64,000 bases of DNA. Origin: Amycolatopsis dendrobii (lineage in GTDB: Bacteria > Actinomycetota > Actinomycetes > Mycobacteriales > Pseudonocardiaceae). Shown in pieces: positions 26,850 through 35,385 of this stretch (position 1 is its first letter; each line of letters starts with the position of its first letter). The translations under genes were made by a program, and so were the position numbers. The notes under the pieces were generated by a model that was given only the letters and a program-made list of their open reading frames with translations, was not told the origin of the DNA and made no database searches. The stretch spans positions 1 through 64,000 of the forward strand of contig NZ_JACGZW010000023.1 of NCBI RefSeq assembly GCF_014145675.1, read 5' to 3'.

Positions 26850-27322
26850 TCAATACCCGTTCGCCCGGCCTTCGCGGCGTGGGCCGGTGCACGCGCTGAG
26901 TGTTCCGTCCTCCTCGCGCCAGGCCATCTGGCAAGTGCCCATGTGGTAGTCGTACTCGGGCAGCGGGTCGGTGAGCACGCCGAGTTTCGCCAGGCCGTCG
27001 CGGAGGGGAGGGTGTTCATCATCTGCACCCAGTTGCCCCGCTCGTCCACGATCGCCAGTTCGCAGTTGCCCGCGGGCTGCTTCGACGCGCCGGACGCGGC
27101 CATCGCGGGCAGTCCGCGGGTGAGCTTCACGTGCTCGGTCAGGTCGACCTTTGCCTTGGCGTTGCGCAGGATCGCCGCGAAATCCTTGATGAGTTCGCGG
27201 GAGATGAGCGGCTCCGTCGGGTCCTCGAACACCAGAGGATCGTTCAGCAGCCCGGTTTCGTGGGCGGCGCGGCGGAGTGCGTGCGCGAGGTAGTACAGGG
27301 CTTCCGCGTTGTCCGGGCGAAC
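26850..27322 (-). pseudogene. Gamma-glutamyltransferase family remnant
   Basis: One frame carries the middle of a gamma-glutamyltransferase-like enzyme (FEDPTEPLISRELIKDF, LAIVDERGNWVQMMNTL). After a shift and deletion near 27000 another frame gives its C-terminus (LPEYDYHMGTCQMAWREEDG). The N-terminal and most small-subunit residues are missing. It is clearly dead, sitting between two other truncated or intact genes in a decay patch. Confidence 0.7.
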
Positions 27323-27377
27323 CGGCCACTGGCCGACCTGGCGTGCCGCGCCGGATCAGCATCCCTGGAGGGCACCT

Positions 27378-27413
27378 CGACGCTGCGGCAGGCGAGTCTC
27401 TGCCGCAGCGTCG
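27378..27413 (-). terminator. Terminator of the formate/nitrite transporter gene
   Basis: CGACGCTGCGGCAG (27378-27391) pairs perfectly with CTGCCGCAGCGTCG (27400-27413), loop 8 nt. It starts 12 bp beyond the stop codon of the minus-strand transporter gene. Confidence 0.8.
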
Positions 27414-27425
27414 GAGAGAGGCTGG

Positions 27426-28280
27426 TCAGCTGCCGGTCGTGGCGAGTTCCTCCGCCGCGGCGGCCGGGGAAGCGGTGCGCCGCGCGCGGGATCGGCTGCC
27501 GAGCAGGGAGTACGCGGCTCCGACGAGGAGTCCGCCGCCGACGAGGTTGCCCAGCCCGACGAACAGCAGGTTGCGGCCGAATTCTCCGGCGCTCGCGCCG
27601 GGAACGCCTTCCAGCAGGCCGAGGGAGAACGTCGTCATGTTGGCGACCACGTGCTCGAATCCGGAGCTGATGAAGGCCAGCAAACACCAGAAGATCAAGG
27701 CCAGCTTGGCCCCGTCCGACTTCGTGCGCGCGGCCATCCACACGGCGAGACACACCAGGAAGTTGCACAGCACGCCGCGGAAGAACAGCGCGCCGGCGGA
27801 TTCCGCGGCTTTGGCCTTGACCAGGCTCGCGAGCAGGGCGGCGCCCGGTCCGGCGTGGCCTCCGGCGCCGCCGATCGACAGCACCCCGCCTTCGTGCACG
27901 AGCCACGCGAACACGATCGAACCGAGCAGGTTGCCGACGAACGACACCACGATGACCGCGGCCGCCGCGCCGGCCCCGCGCCGCCGGACCAGAACTCCCT
28001 GCACCATGGTCATCATGTTGCCGGTGGACAGTTCCGCTCCGGCGAACACGACGGCGGTCAGGGCGATCCCGAACACCAGCCCCTGGACCACTTTGGTCCA
28101 GGGGGAGTTCGCCGCGTTGAGCGGCCCGGTCGCGGACAGCAGCAGGACGACCGCCACTCCGATGAACGCCCCGGCGAGCATCGAACTCACCAGGTAGCGG
28201 CCGGGGCGGCGCAGGTCGTCGATCTTCCCGTCGGCGACGTCTGCTTGCAGGTCGAGTGCTTCGGGTACGGGAATCGGCAT
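27426..28280 (-). CDS. Formate/nitrite transporter (FNT) family channel
   Basis: A 284-residue integral membrane protein with six helices. FNT features are visible: GRYLVSSMLAGAFIG after a cytoplasmic N-terminus, AELSTGNMM, the glycine-rich GNLLGS region, GVLCNFLVCLAVWMA and the pore-lining HVVANMTTF. It conducts formate, nitrite or another small monovalent anion. It lies downstream of copC on the same strand with a short ORF in between, so it may be transcribed with copC. A strong terminator follows. Confidence 0.93.
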   Translation of the reverse strand: MPIPVPEALDLQADVADGKIDDLRRPGRYLVSSMLAGAFIGVAVVLLLSATGPLNAANSPWTKVVQGLVFGIALTAVVFAGAELSTGNMMTMVQGVLVRRRGAGAAAAVIVVSFVGNLLGSIVFAWLVHEGGVLSIGGAGGHAGPGAALLASLVKAKAAESAGALFFRGVLCNFLVCLAVWMAARTKSDGAKLALIFWCLLAFISSGFEHVVANMTTFSLGLLEGVPGASAGEFGRNLLFVGLGNLVGGGLLVGAAYSLLGSRSRARRTASPAAAAEELATTGS

Positions 28281-28302
28281 GGGACAAAGCCTTCCGGTGA
28301 GG

Positions 28303-28422
28303 TCAGGTACCCGGGCATTCGACCGCGCGGATTCTTCGCTCCGGTAGCGCGGTGATCAGCAACGGGTGTCCGAGTGCGCACAGGTCGCGGTCCGTGCGGG
28401 TGAAATACCGCACCGGGCTCAT
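28303..28422 (-). CDS. Possible 39-residue ORF between copC and the FNT gene
   Basis: A short frame starts 14 bp after the copC stop and ends 22 bp before the transporter ATG. Its sequence (SPVRYFTRTDRDLCALGHPLLITALPERR) looks protein-like, but the ribosome-binding site is weak and no family is known. It may be a small gene or a remnant of a longer one. Confidence 0.3.
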   Translation of the reverse strand: MSPVRYFTRTDRDLCALGHPLLITALPERRIRAVECPGT

Positions 28423-28435
28423 TTCGGACAGCCGC

Positions 28436-29047
28436 TCAGTCCCGTGCGGGAGCCCCGCTGATCCGGGCCGCGACGATTCCGCCCGCGATCAGCAGCACCG
28501 CGGCCGCGGCGATCCAGGCCCAGACCGGTATCCCGCTGCCCGTGTCGTTGCCGGCGGCCGGTGCGGTGTGCGCTGCCTGCGTCGCGGACGGGGGAGCGAC
28601 GGGAGCTGCGACACCGGCGCCTGCCTTGGCGAGGGTGAAGGAATAGGAGCCGGACACGGGATGCCCGTCGGCTGACACGACCCGGTACTCCACGGTGTAC
28701 TTCCCGGCCGGGCCGAGCGGTTTCACGGGCGCGGAAAGGGTCGGCCCGTCGACCGCGGCGCCCGCCGACTCCCAATGCGTCGCGCCGTCCGGTCCGACTA
28801 CGGCCAATTCGGTGAAACCGCGGTCCAGTGGCTCGTTGAAGGTGAGCACAATTTTCTCGGGTGCGGAGGACAGTTCGGAATCCTTCGCCGGTGTGCTCGA
28901 TTCCAAAAAGCTGTGCGCTTCGGCCGTCGAGGCAGGGAAAAGCGTGGCCAGGAGACTGAACGCGATAGCGGTGAGGACGCGCGCGAGAAGCGCGCGGCGG
29001 CTCGGGTGGCGGCGGACGGGGGCGGAAATCCCGGATGATGGTCGCAT
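28436..29047 (-). CDS. copC: Copper resistance protein CopC
   Basis: A 203-residue exported CopC-domain protein. The signal peptide ends at AEA, leaving His45 as mature N-terminus in HSFLESSTPAKDSELSSAP, the standard Cu(II) amino-terminal site. The beta-sandwich continues (KIVLTFNEPL...YRVVSADGHPVSGSYSFTL, with the second Cu(II) Asp/His pair DGH). A C-terminal helix (IPVWAWIAAAAVLLIAGGIVAA) anchors it in the membrane. The start ATG at 29047 is the one giving the signal peptide. It is divergent from the copD operon, and the 260-bp spacer should hold the shared copper-controlled promoter, although no clear operator was identified. Confidence 0.92.
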   Translation of the reverse strand: MRPSSGISAPVRRHPSRRALLARVLTAIAFSLLATLFPASTAEAHSFLESSTPAKDSELSSAPEKIVLTFNEPLDRGFTELAVVGPDGATHWESAGAAVDGPTLSAPVKPLGPAGKYTVEYRVVSADGHPVSGSYSFTLAKAGAGVAAPVAPPSATQAAHTAPAAGNDTGSGIPVWAWIAAAAVLLIAGGIVAARISGAPARD

Positions 29048-29307
29048 GAACCCTGCTTCGCTAAGGGGACTGGTGTCGGAACGAGATGGTTTCGGCGGCG
29101 CGTTGTCGGCGGCGGGTCGAACGCGAAACGGGAAGGTTAAATAGTTCTCACTGCTGGCCGAGCCAGCGAATTCACTGCTTGCCGTTCGATGTTCGGAGAT
29201 CAATTTTACGTTCCCGTCACGGTGCGGCCGTCTGCCGAAACGCGCCGTTTGATGTGGTGCTTCCCGTCGTGATCCGGCCGGGTCGGCGGCAGACGTCGGG
29301 GAAGGAA

Positions 29308-29928
29308 ATGCTTGTGGTGGCTTCAGTGGGACGCGGACCGCGGCGCGACCAGGTGGTCGCGGCCTGTCTGGCGGGCGCGGTCGTCGTCGTGGTCGGGTAC
29401 GCCTCGGGAATCGGCCTGAAAACGACAGCGGCGAGCGGTCCGGCCCCTTCGGATCAGCCTCCGGCGCAGGCGGCGCCCGCGCCGCAACCGGTTCTGCCCA
29501 ACGGCGAACTCCCGCCTCCGGGCGCCGTGCAGCCGATGCCTCCGGTGCCCGGAGGCGGGATCCCGCCGGTCGACGCGCCTCCGCCCGCGGCTCCGGTCAC
29601 GGACCTGCCGCCAGGAGAAGTCCCGCCGCCGACCGGGGACATCCCGCAGCCGTCCGGTGACCCGATGCCGCCCGCCCCGCCGGACACGCCGCCGCAGACC
29701 CCTCCGGAAACTCCGCCGCCGACGGGGACGCCGACGTGCCGGCCCGGCGCGGTCCAGCCGGTGCTCGACACGGTGAGCGGGCTGCCGCTCGTCGGCGGCC
29801 TCACGACCGGGCTCGCGGTGACCGGCCCGGACGGGCTCCTCGCGACGCTCATCGGTTCCTGCCCGGCAGTTCCGGGGCAACCCGCGGGATCCCCGGCTCC
29901 CGCGGCGATTCCGTCGAGCGGCGGCTGA
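29308..29928 (+). CDS. Membrane-anchored proline-rich exported protein
   Basis: A 206-residue protein with one N-terminal hydrophobic segment (VVAACLAGAVVVVVGYASGIGL) and about 100 residues of Pro-rich linker (PPPGAVQPMPP; DTPPQTPPETPPPTG). A C-terminal unit with two Cys follows (CRPGAVQPVLDTVSGLPLVGGL...IGSCP), which may form a disulphide and resembles the CVPKGVLQPILD ends found in the downstream cupredoxin. No family is recognised. GTG codons at 29314/29317 are alternative starts. It is the first gene of the copD operon. Confidence 0.7.
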   Translation: MLVVASVGRGPRRDQVVAACLAGAVVVVVGYASGIGLKTTAASGPAPSDQPPAQAAPAPQPVLPNGELPPPGAVQPMPPVPGGGIPPVDAPPPAAPVTDLPPGEVPPPTGDIPQPSGDPMPPAPPDTPPQTPPETPPPTGTPTCRPGAVQPVLDTVSGLPLVGGLTTGLAVTGPDGLLATLIGSCPAVPGQPAGSPAPAAIPSSGG

Positions 29929-29932
29929 GCCC

Positions 29933-30847
29933 ATGGACTTCGGTTCCGCGAAATTCTGGTACGTCCTCGCGCGCTGCGCGGACTACTCCGGGCTCGCCTT
30001 GTTCGTCGGCGGGCTGTTCTTTCTCGCACTGCTGTGGCCCGCGGGAGCGGACCGTCGCCGGGCCCGGGGCGTGCTCGCGACCGGCTGGGTGCTCGGGTTC
30101 GCCGGGACGGCGGCCGGGCTCGGGCTGCAGGGCGCGTGGGTGGCGCAGCGGCCCCCGGCCGATCTGGCCGACCCGGATCTGCTCGCCCAGGTCCTCGACA
30201 GCCAGTTCGGCCGGATCTGGTTCGCCAAGGCGCTCGTGTGGGTGCTCGCCGGAGTGGTGCTCGCCGATGTGCTGCAACGCGGCCGCCGCGCCGCGGTTTC
30301 GGTGGCGTGGCGGGTCGGCGCGGGCGTGGTCGCCGCGGGGCTGCTGCGCACGACGGGCCTGACCGGGCACTCCGCGGAGAGCGCGCATCCGCTGCTGAGC
30401 CAGCTCGCGGATTTCGGGCACCTGGCGGGAGTCTGCGCGTGGACCGGCGGGCTCGCGATGCTGCTGTTCGGCGTGCTGTCCCGGCGCGATCCCGGCGAAC
30501 TCGCCGAAGTCGTTCCCCGTTATTCGAAACTCGCGCTGACGTCGGTCCTGCTGGTGATCGTCGCGGGGGCCGTGCTCGCGGTCGAGACGCTCGGCGACGT
30601 CGGACGGGTGTTCACCACCGGCTACGGCCGGATCCTGCTGACCAAACTCGCCGTGCTCGCCGTGGTGCTGCTCTTCGCCCAGGCGAGCAAGAGCTGGGTC
30701 GCGCGCCGTCTCGATTTCGCCGTGGTGCTGCGCGGCGACGCCGGCGCCGTCCGTCCTTTCGTCAATTCCGTCGCCGCGGAAACCACGCTCGTCGTCGTGG
30801 TCCTCTTCGCGGCGAGCCTCCTCGTCACCGCCAGTCCCGGCCGGTGA
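29933..30847 (+). CDS. copD: Copper resistance protein CopD
   Basis: A 304-residue membrane protein with about eight helices. Conserved features of CopD are ADYSGLALFVGGLFF, WRVGAG, TGHSAE (His in the middle helix), LADFGHLAGVCAWTGGL and the C-terminal TTLVVVVLFAASLLV. CopD works with CopC in copper uptake across the inner membrane. It begins 4 bp after the proline-rich gene and precedes the cupredoxin gene by 29 bp. Confidence 0.92.
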   Translation: MDFGSAKFWYVLARCADYSGLALFVGGLFFLALLWPAGADRRRARGVLATGWVLGFAGTAAGLGLQGAWVAQRPPADLADPDLLAQVLDSQFGRIWFAKALVWVLAGVVLADVLQRGRRAAVSVAWRVGAGVVAAGLLRTTGLTGHSAESAHPLLSQLADFGHLAGVCAWTGGLAMLLFGVLSRRDPGELAEVVPRYSKLALTSVLLVIVAGAVLAVETLGDVGRVFTTGYGRILLTKLAVLAVVLLFAQASKSWVARRLDFAVVLRGDAGAVRPFVNSVAAETTLVVVVLFAASLLVTASPGR

Positions 30848-30876
30848 ACGTCCCACCCCGGAAAGGAATCTCCTTG

Positions 30877-31884
30877 ATGGACAACCCGGAACCCACCTCT
30901 GCCGCCGCCGGAACGCGGCCGGAAGCCCCGCCCGAGGCGGCTCGCCGGCGCCGGTGGCCGATCGCGGTCGCGGTCGTCGCACTGGCGCTGGCCCTGGTCA
31001 GTCTCACCACCCTGCGCACGGGACAGCAGACGGCTCCGGTCGCCGCGCCTGCCTCGCCGCAGGTGGACCTCGCGGCGCTGGCGAAGCAGAGCCCGCTCGC
31101 GGTCCCGCTCTACCAGGGACTGGCACAGCAGCAAGGCGGCGCGGCGGCCCCCGCCGCGGCCGCGGGCTCGGCCAAATCGGTCGAGATGAGCGGGTACAAG
31201 TTCTCGCCGGCCAGCTTGACCATCGCCGCGGGCGACACGGTGACGTGGACCAACCACGATTCCGCGCCGCACAACGTCGTCGTCACCGACGGACCGGAGA
31301 AATTCACCTCGCCGACCATGCAGACCGGCGGGACCTTCTCCCACACCTTCACCAAAGCGGGCACTTACTCCTACTACTGCTCGATCCATCCCGACATGAA
31401 GGCGACCGTGACGGTCCAAGGCGCTCCCGCCCCGCCGCCGTCTTCGCCGACCGCCCCGCCGTCGTCGTCCTCGGCGCCGACCGCGCCGTCCAGCCCGACG
31501 CACACGATGCCGATGCCCACCGACGCCCCGCCCGGAAACTGCGTGCCCAAGGGCGTCCTGCAGCCGATCCTCGACCACGTCAAGGCCGCGCACCTGGAGG
31601 AGTCGCCGGGGCAGCAGGTCACTGACCTGCTGAAGCTGGACCAGTACATCAAGACGCACACCGTGTGGCTGGAAAGCGTGCTCAAGCCCGTGCTCGACGG
31701 TTCGGCCGACAAGGTCGTCACCGACACGCTCGCGCCGATCATCGCGCACATCAAGGCCGCGCATCTCGAGGAGTCGCCGGGGCAGCAGGTCACTGACCTG
31801 CTGAGTCTGGACCAGTACATCAAGACGCACACCGTCTGGCTGGAAAGCGTCCTGACGCCGCTGCTGAACCAGGCGTCCTGCTGA
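30877..31884 (+). CDS. Membrane-anchored cupredoxin with duplicated C-terminal unit
   Basis: A 335-residue exported protein: N-terminal anchor helix (WPIAVAVVALALALVSL), an amicyanin-like cupredoxin domain with Cu ligands His132, Cys168, His171 and Met174 (CSIHPDM), a Pro/Ser linker, and two nearly identical 57-residue units (HIKAAHLEESPGQQVTDLL...YIKTHTVWLES). Type I copper proteins shuttle electrons or bind copper outside the cell. The duplicated unit matches no family known to me. The ATG at 30877 follows GAAAGGAATC; TTG at 30874 is less likely. Confidence 0.88.
   Translation: MDNPEPTSAAAGTRPEAPPEAARRRRWPIAVAVVALALALVSLTTLRTGQQTAPVAAPASPQVDLAALAKQSPLAVPLYQGLAQQQGGAAAPAAAAGSAKSVEMSGYKFSPASLTIAAGDTVTWTNHDSAPHNVVVTDGPEKFTSPTMQTGGTFSHTFTKAGTYSYYCSIHPDMKATVTVQGAPAPPPSSPTAPPSSSSAPTAPSSPTHTMPMPTDAPPGNCVPKGVLQPILDHVKAAHLEESPGQQVTDLLKLDQYIKTHTVWLESVLKPVLDGSADKVVTDTLAPIIAHIKAAHLEESPGQQVTDLLSLDQYIKTHTVWLESVLTPLLNQASC
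31570..31860 (+). repeat. 171-bp-period direct duplication inside the cupredoxin gene
   Basis: The segment from about 31570 to 31692 recurs at 31741-31860 with only scattered third-position and a few coding differences, in frame. The near identity at DNA level implies a recent tandem duplication. Confidence 0.85.
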
Positions 31885-31955
31885 GCCATGCCCACCGGTC
31901 CGGGGCGGGCCGCCGTGCCCGCCCCGGACCACCCTCGACCCCCTCGGAGGACTTC

Positions 31956-32471
31956 GTGCCCACTGACACCCGGTTCCTGCCCGCGGCGGGCGCCCTCGAC
32001 GCGGACCCCGCCGTCCACCGGATCCGGCCGGACCGCTGCGTCCTGGAGCTGACGCAGCGGCTGCTCGGCATTCCGGTGCTGCGCGGGCGATTGACCGTCC
32101 GCCGGGCCACGTTCACCCGCGACCCGGAAGGCAGCAGCCTCGCCGCCGCGATCGACGGTGCGTCCTTCCGGTCCGCCTTCCCGCTCCCGTCCGCGACGGT
32201 TACCCGCGAACTGGGCGAGGTGTGCTTCACCGGCGAGGAAATCGCCGAACGCCCGCCGGTCGAATTCGCCGGACGGCTCGGCTTCGGCGGCTCGTCGCGC
32301 GACCTGGTGCTCGGCGGCGAGCTTCGCGAGGCCGGACCGGATCGCGTCATCCTGTGGCTGCGCGGGACATTGCCGCCGCCCCGCCGTCCACTGAGGACAG
32401 AAGGCTGGTTCGCGCGGTTGCTCGTCCGCCGACCGATCCGCGTCGAGTTCGCCGGGGAGTTCGTTCAGTGA
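31956..32471 (+). CDS. YceI-like domain protein
   Basis: A 171-residue beta-rich protein resembling YceI/lipid-binding lipocalin-like domains (RLTVRRATFTRDPEGSSLAAAI, VEFAGRLGF, RDLVLGGEL), without a signal peptide. The GTG at 31956 follows CGGAGG 5 bp upstream. The family assignment is by fold pattern and is tentative. Its stop overlaps the GTG of the following cupredoxin (GTGA), so it belongs to the copper operon; a role in binding an isoprenoid or quinone partner is possible but not shown. Confidence 0.6.
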   Translation: MPTDTRFLPAAGALDADPAVHRIRPDRCVLELTQRLLGIPVLRGRLTVRRATFTRDPEGSSLAAAIDGASFRSAFPLPSATVTRELGEVCFTGEEIAERPPVEFAGRLGFGGSSRDLVLGGELREAGPDRVILWLRGTLPPPRRPLRTEGWFARLLVRRPIRVEFAGEFVQ

Positions 32472-33097
32472 AACGCTTTCTCGCCCTGCTGGCCGCCGCG
32501 TTCCTGCTCGCGCTTGCCACTCCCTTGGCCGCACCGGCCGCCGCAGCCACGCAGACAGTGATGATGCAGGACTACGCCTACTCGCCCGCGTCGCTCACCG
32601 TGCACGTCGGCGACACGGTGACCTGGACCCAGCACGACACCGCTCCGCACGACGTGGTCACCACCAGTGCGCCCGTCGCGTTCCGCAGCCCGCAGCTGTC
32701 CCAGGGCCAGAGCTGGAGCTATACGTTCCGCACCCCAGGCACCTATTCCTATTACTGCTCGGTGCACCCGGACATGCGAGCGCAGGTCGTCGTCCAGCCG
32801 GCGGCTGCCACCCAGCCGCCGCCTTCTGCGGCACCCGCTTCGCGTGCCGCTCCCAGCCGTACCGCCGTGGCAGCGCCGCCGGCAGTGCCGACCGCTACGA
32901 CCTCACCGTCCACAGTGGCCACTTCAGCGGCGCCAGTCCAGTCGAGTGCGGCGGCGGCGCCTCCAACGCCGGCTGCGGCACCTCCGGTCGCCCAGGCCGC
33001 GGCGACCACCAGCCTCGATCCCAAACTGCTCGTAGCCGGTCTCGTGACCGCGGTCGCGATCGGATGCCTGTTGCTGCTGACGTCGCGGAAAGCTTGA
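32468..33097 (+). CDS. Secreted membrane-anchored cupredoxin
   Basis: A 209-residue protein with signal peptide (KRFLALLAAAFLLALATPLAAPAAA), cupredoxin domain with ligands His61, Cys97, His100 and Met103 (CSVHPDM), an 80-residue Pro/Ala-rich spacer and a C-terminal anchor helix (LLVAGLVTAVAIGCLLLL) followed by RKA. This type I copper site is close to that of the first cupredoxin, so the two are paralogues. The GTG start overlaps the YceI-like stop. It is the last gene of the copper operon. Confidence 0.9.
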   Translation: MKRFLALLAAAFLLALATPLAAPAAAATQTVMMQDYAYSPASLTVHVGDTVTWTQHDTAPHDVVTTSAPVAFRSPQLSQGQSWSYTFRTPGTYSYYCSVHPDMRAQVVVQPAAATQPPPSAAPASRAAPSRTAVAAPPAVPTATTSPSTVATSAAPVQSSAAAAPPTPAAAPPVAQAAATTSLDPKLLVAGLVTAVAIGCLLLLTSRKA

Positions 33098-33410
33098 TTT
33101 CCGCACAGTGCACGGGCGATCAGCCAGTCGATGTCCGGCTGGTCGCCGGGCACTCTGCGCCCGGTGCGGAAGCAGCCGCTTCTCTCGACTGCGATGGTGA
33201 GTCGCTGTCACGACTGTGGCGTCGCCAAGCGGCATCCGCTGCAGTTCTGGCACAGGTGCCGCGCGTCCCGGGCAGTCCGGTATCGCGGCTCCGGGCGAGG
33301 TGCCCGGTGCGTCTCCCGGTCAGCCGGCCCCCAGCGAACCTCGGCGACATCGGCGGGGGATCGATCCGGCCGGAAGATCGGCTGCGAGCACGAGGGCTGT
33401 CGGGGCTGCT

Positions 33411-33689
33411 TCAGGTCCGGGTCGACCCTGTCCGGAAGACCTGCACGACCTGCCGCCCGCGGGCGGACAGTTCGGCGAGGATTTCCGTTTTCGTTGCCAC
33501 CAGCGACTCCAGTTCGACGACGAGCGCCCACTGGCCGTCGCATGCGATGCGGATGCCGCTGCCGGCGCCGTCGGTCAGGTCGCTCAACGACCAGGGTGTT
33601 GCTGTTGTCCCGAGCGGTTCTGCGGAGAGCGCGCGAATCCAGGCAGTTCCTGGTTGACCTCTACCAAGGTCGAGGTCCGAGAATCGCGA
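33411..33689 (-). pseudogene. Possible DUF6461-like C-terminal fragment
   Basis: An open minus-strand frame reads WIRALSAEPLGTTATPWSLS, CDGQWALVVELESLVATKT and ILAELSARGRQVVQVFRTG. It looks coding and resembles the C-terminal strands of DUF6461-type proteins, but it has no start codon and is preceded by a stop. The rest of 33098-33691 is unassigned. Confidence 0.35.
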
Positions 33690-33691
33690 TC

Positions 33692-34513
33692 ATGACATTG
33701 TGGATCTGCGACCGATGCGGCATCGAGCAACCCGGTTCGCCGGAACCCCCGCACTGTGTGATGGACCGCGGGGAGGTCGGCATCGAGGAGCGAGGGGACC
33801 TCGGCCCGCACTCCGGGAGCTGGCGGACTCACGAACAGCTCGCCGCCGAACCGCACACGGTGCGGCAGCGGGACCACGGCCGCGGGGTGCACAGCCTGCG
33901 CCGGGAACCGGTGGTGGGCATCGGGCAGTGGTCGTTCGTCGTGCGGACCGCGCGGGGGAACGTGCTGTGGGATCCGCCGACCTCCATTGAGCCGGACACG
34001 CTCGCCGCGGTCCGGGCGCTCGGCGAGGTCGCCGCGGTGGCGACCAGCCACCCGCACATGTTCGCCGCGCAGGTCAGCTGGAGCCACGCGTTCGGGCGGA
34101 TCCCGGTGCTGGTGAACGCCGCGGGCCGGGAATGGCTGGGCCGCGCCGACCCGGTGATCGAGTTCTGGACGGAGCAAGCCGAGCCGGTGCCCGGGGTCGA
34201 GCTGATCGAGGTCGGCGGTCATATGCTGGGCAGCTCAGTGCTGCGCACCCCGGACGGCACGCTCCTGTCCGGTGACACGATCAGCGGCGGCCTGGCTCCC
34301 GACTGGGTGTCGTTCCAGCGCAACTTCCCGAAGCACATCCCGCTGTCGGCCGTGGTGGTCCGGCGCATCGCGGACCGGCTGGACGGCTGGTCCTACGACC
34401 GGTTGTACACGCTCGGCGGGGACACCGTCGACGCGGACGCCAAGGCTGTCGTGCACCGCTCCGCCGAGGCGCACATTCGTTGGGTGAGCGGCGAATTCGA
34501 CCATCTGACCTGA
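33692..34513 (+). CDS. Metallo-beta-lactamase-fold-like protein with N-terminal zinc-ribbon
   Basis: A 273-residue protein. The start LWICDRCGIEQPGSPEPPHC carries two Cys pairs (CDRC and a Cys after EPPH) suggesting a rubredoxin-like zinc site. The body resembles MBL-fold hydrolases: VWWDPP-like strand, VAAVATSHPHMFAAQ in place of HxHxDH, HMLGSSVL, LLSGDTI and a C-terminal LGGDTVDADAK. The metal motif is degenerate (SHPHMF), so the catalytic state is uncertain. It stands alone on the + strand. Confidence 0.7.
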   Translation: MTLWICDRCGIEQPGSPEPPHCVMDRGEVGIEERGDLGPHSGSWRTHEQLAAEPHTVRQRDHGRGVHSLRREPVVGIGQWSFVVRTARGNVLWDPPTSIEPDTLAAVRALGEVAAVATSHPHMFAAQVSWSHAFGRIPVLVNAAGREWLGRADPVIEFWTEQAEPVPGVELIEVGGHMLGSSVLRTPDGTLLSGDTISGGLAPDWVSFQRNFPKHIPLSAVVVRRIADRLDGWSYDRLYTLGGDTVDADAKAVVHRSAEAHIRWVSGEFDHLT

Positions 34514-34632
34514 CTGTGCTCCTCGGCCGTACCCCGAGGAATGAGCTAACTGAGGGCTACGGCTGCCCTGGCTGCCGCCCCCAGGCTGGAACGAACGCCT
34601 GCCGCCGCCGCTTCTCTGTGCGGCGGGGCACC

Positions 34633-35097
34633 TTATCGATTGCTCCTCACTATCAAAGCGGAATTGCCGGACCGGTCGGAAGCCCGGTCCGGGTCGGATT
34701 CAGGAGGATAGGATCTGACGACGAAACTGAGGCATGCTATGAATCCGCCGTCGCCGGTCGAGCGCAGGGTCAAACAGTGCACATGATGGGCGGACTTCTC
34801 TTTGATGTCTGCGAACTGCAGTACTTCCGCAGTCTGCGCACGGTCTGCGTAGTCTATGGTCAGGGACTGGCAGAGGGATTTGAGTTTCATCCCGACCACC
34901 CCGAAGAAGGTGGCTTCGATCAGGTCGCCGGCTTGGGTGTCGACGGTGCGCAACCGAAGTTCCGAATGGCTGATGGCATAGCGCCACGGGCGAAAAGCCC
35001 GGTCGAACGTGACGGGAAGCGCCGCGCTCGGGCGAGCGTCCCGGTCAGGGGATGAAGGGGTTGGCAACGGGCACTCCGTCTCGGTAAAAGAGCACAT
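34633..35097 (-). CDS. Unknown protein, possible immunity protein
   Basis: A 154-codon frame with clear coding character: FDRAFRPWRYAISHSELRLRT, ATFFGVVGMKLKSLCQSLTIDYAD and ALHC-like strands, resembling a family of small uncharacterised actinobacterial proteins. It begins inside and overlaps the end of an orphan toxin-like module on the same strand, which is the position of a cognate immunity gene. The exact start is unclear (ATG 35097 has no good ribosome-binding site). Function is inferred from position only. Confidence 0.5.
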   Translation of the reverse strand: MCSFTETECPLPTPSSPDRDARPSAALPVTFDRAFRPWRYAISHSELRLRTVDTQAGDLIEATFFGVVGMKLKSLCQSLTIDYADRAQTAEVLQFADIKEKSAHHVHCLTLRSTGDGGFIACLSFVVRSYPPESDPDRASDRSGNSALIVRSNR

Positions 35098-35383
35098 TCG
35101 GCCACGAGCCTGGGTTGTTGCGGTTGCCGGTTAGCTCCCATGCTGTGGCCTGACCGTCGAAGATGGGATCGAGTCCGTCGCCGAGTCGTGCCGCGGCAAC
35201 GGGATCGTCGATTCCGTCCAGGTTGAAATGGGTCTTCGTGCGACCGTACGCGACGGAGCTGTTGAACTCGTTGCCCCAATTCTCTCCGGCGGAAGGCCTG
35301 TGCTTCCAGAACTTCGCTCCGAGCGAGTCCGCGGAGTCGGCGAGCGCCATCGGATCTGAGTTGTGAACTAGGATCGGCGTTTT
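35045..35383 (-). pseudogene. Orphan polymorphic-toxin C-terminal module with end of HINT domain
   Basis: Read from 35383 the frame begins KTPILVHNSDP, the hallmark end of an intein-like HINT domain (TPxLVHN) where self-cleavage releases a toxin. About 110 residues of a compact domain follow (LGAKFWKHRPSAGENWGNEF; YGRTKTHFNLDGIDDPVAAA; TAWELTGNRNNPGSWPN; FYRDGVPVANPF). The upstream secretion and HINT parts are missing; the sequence stops abruptly against an XRE-regulator remnant. An ATG at 35350 could still translate the toxin part. The toxin activity is unknown. Confidence 0.65.
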
Positions 35384-35385
35384 CC

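Noticed and set aside
31374-32534. Antisense open frame across the cupredoxin genes
   Set aside because: Mirror of the duplicated cupredoxin repeat and has no start signal or family.
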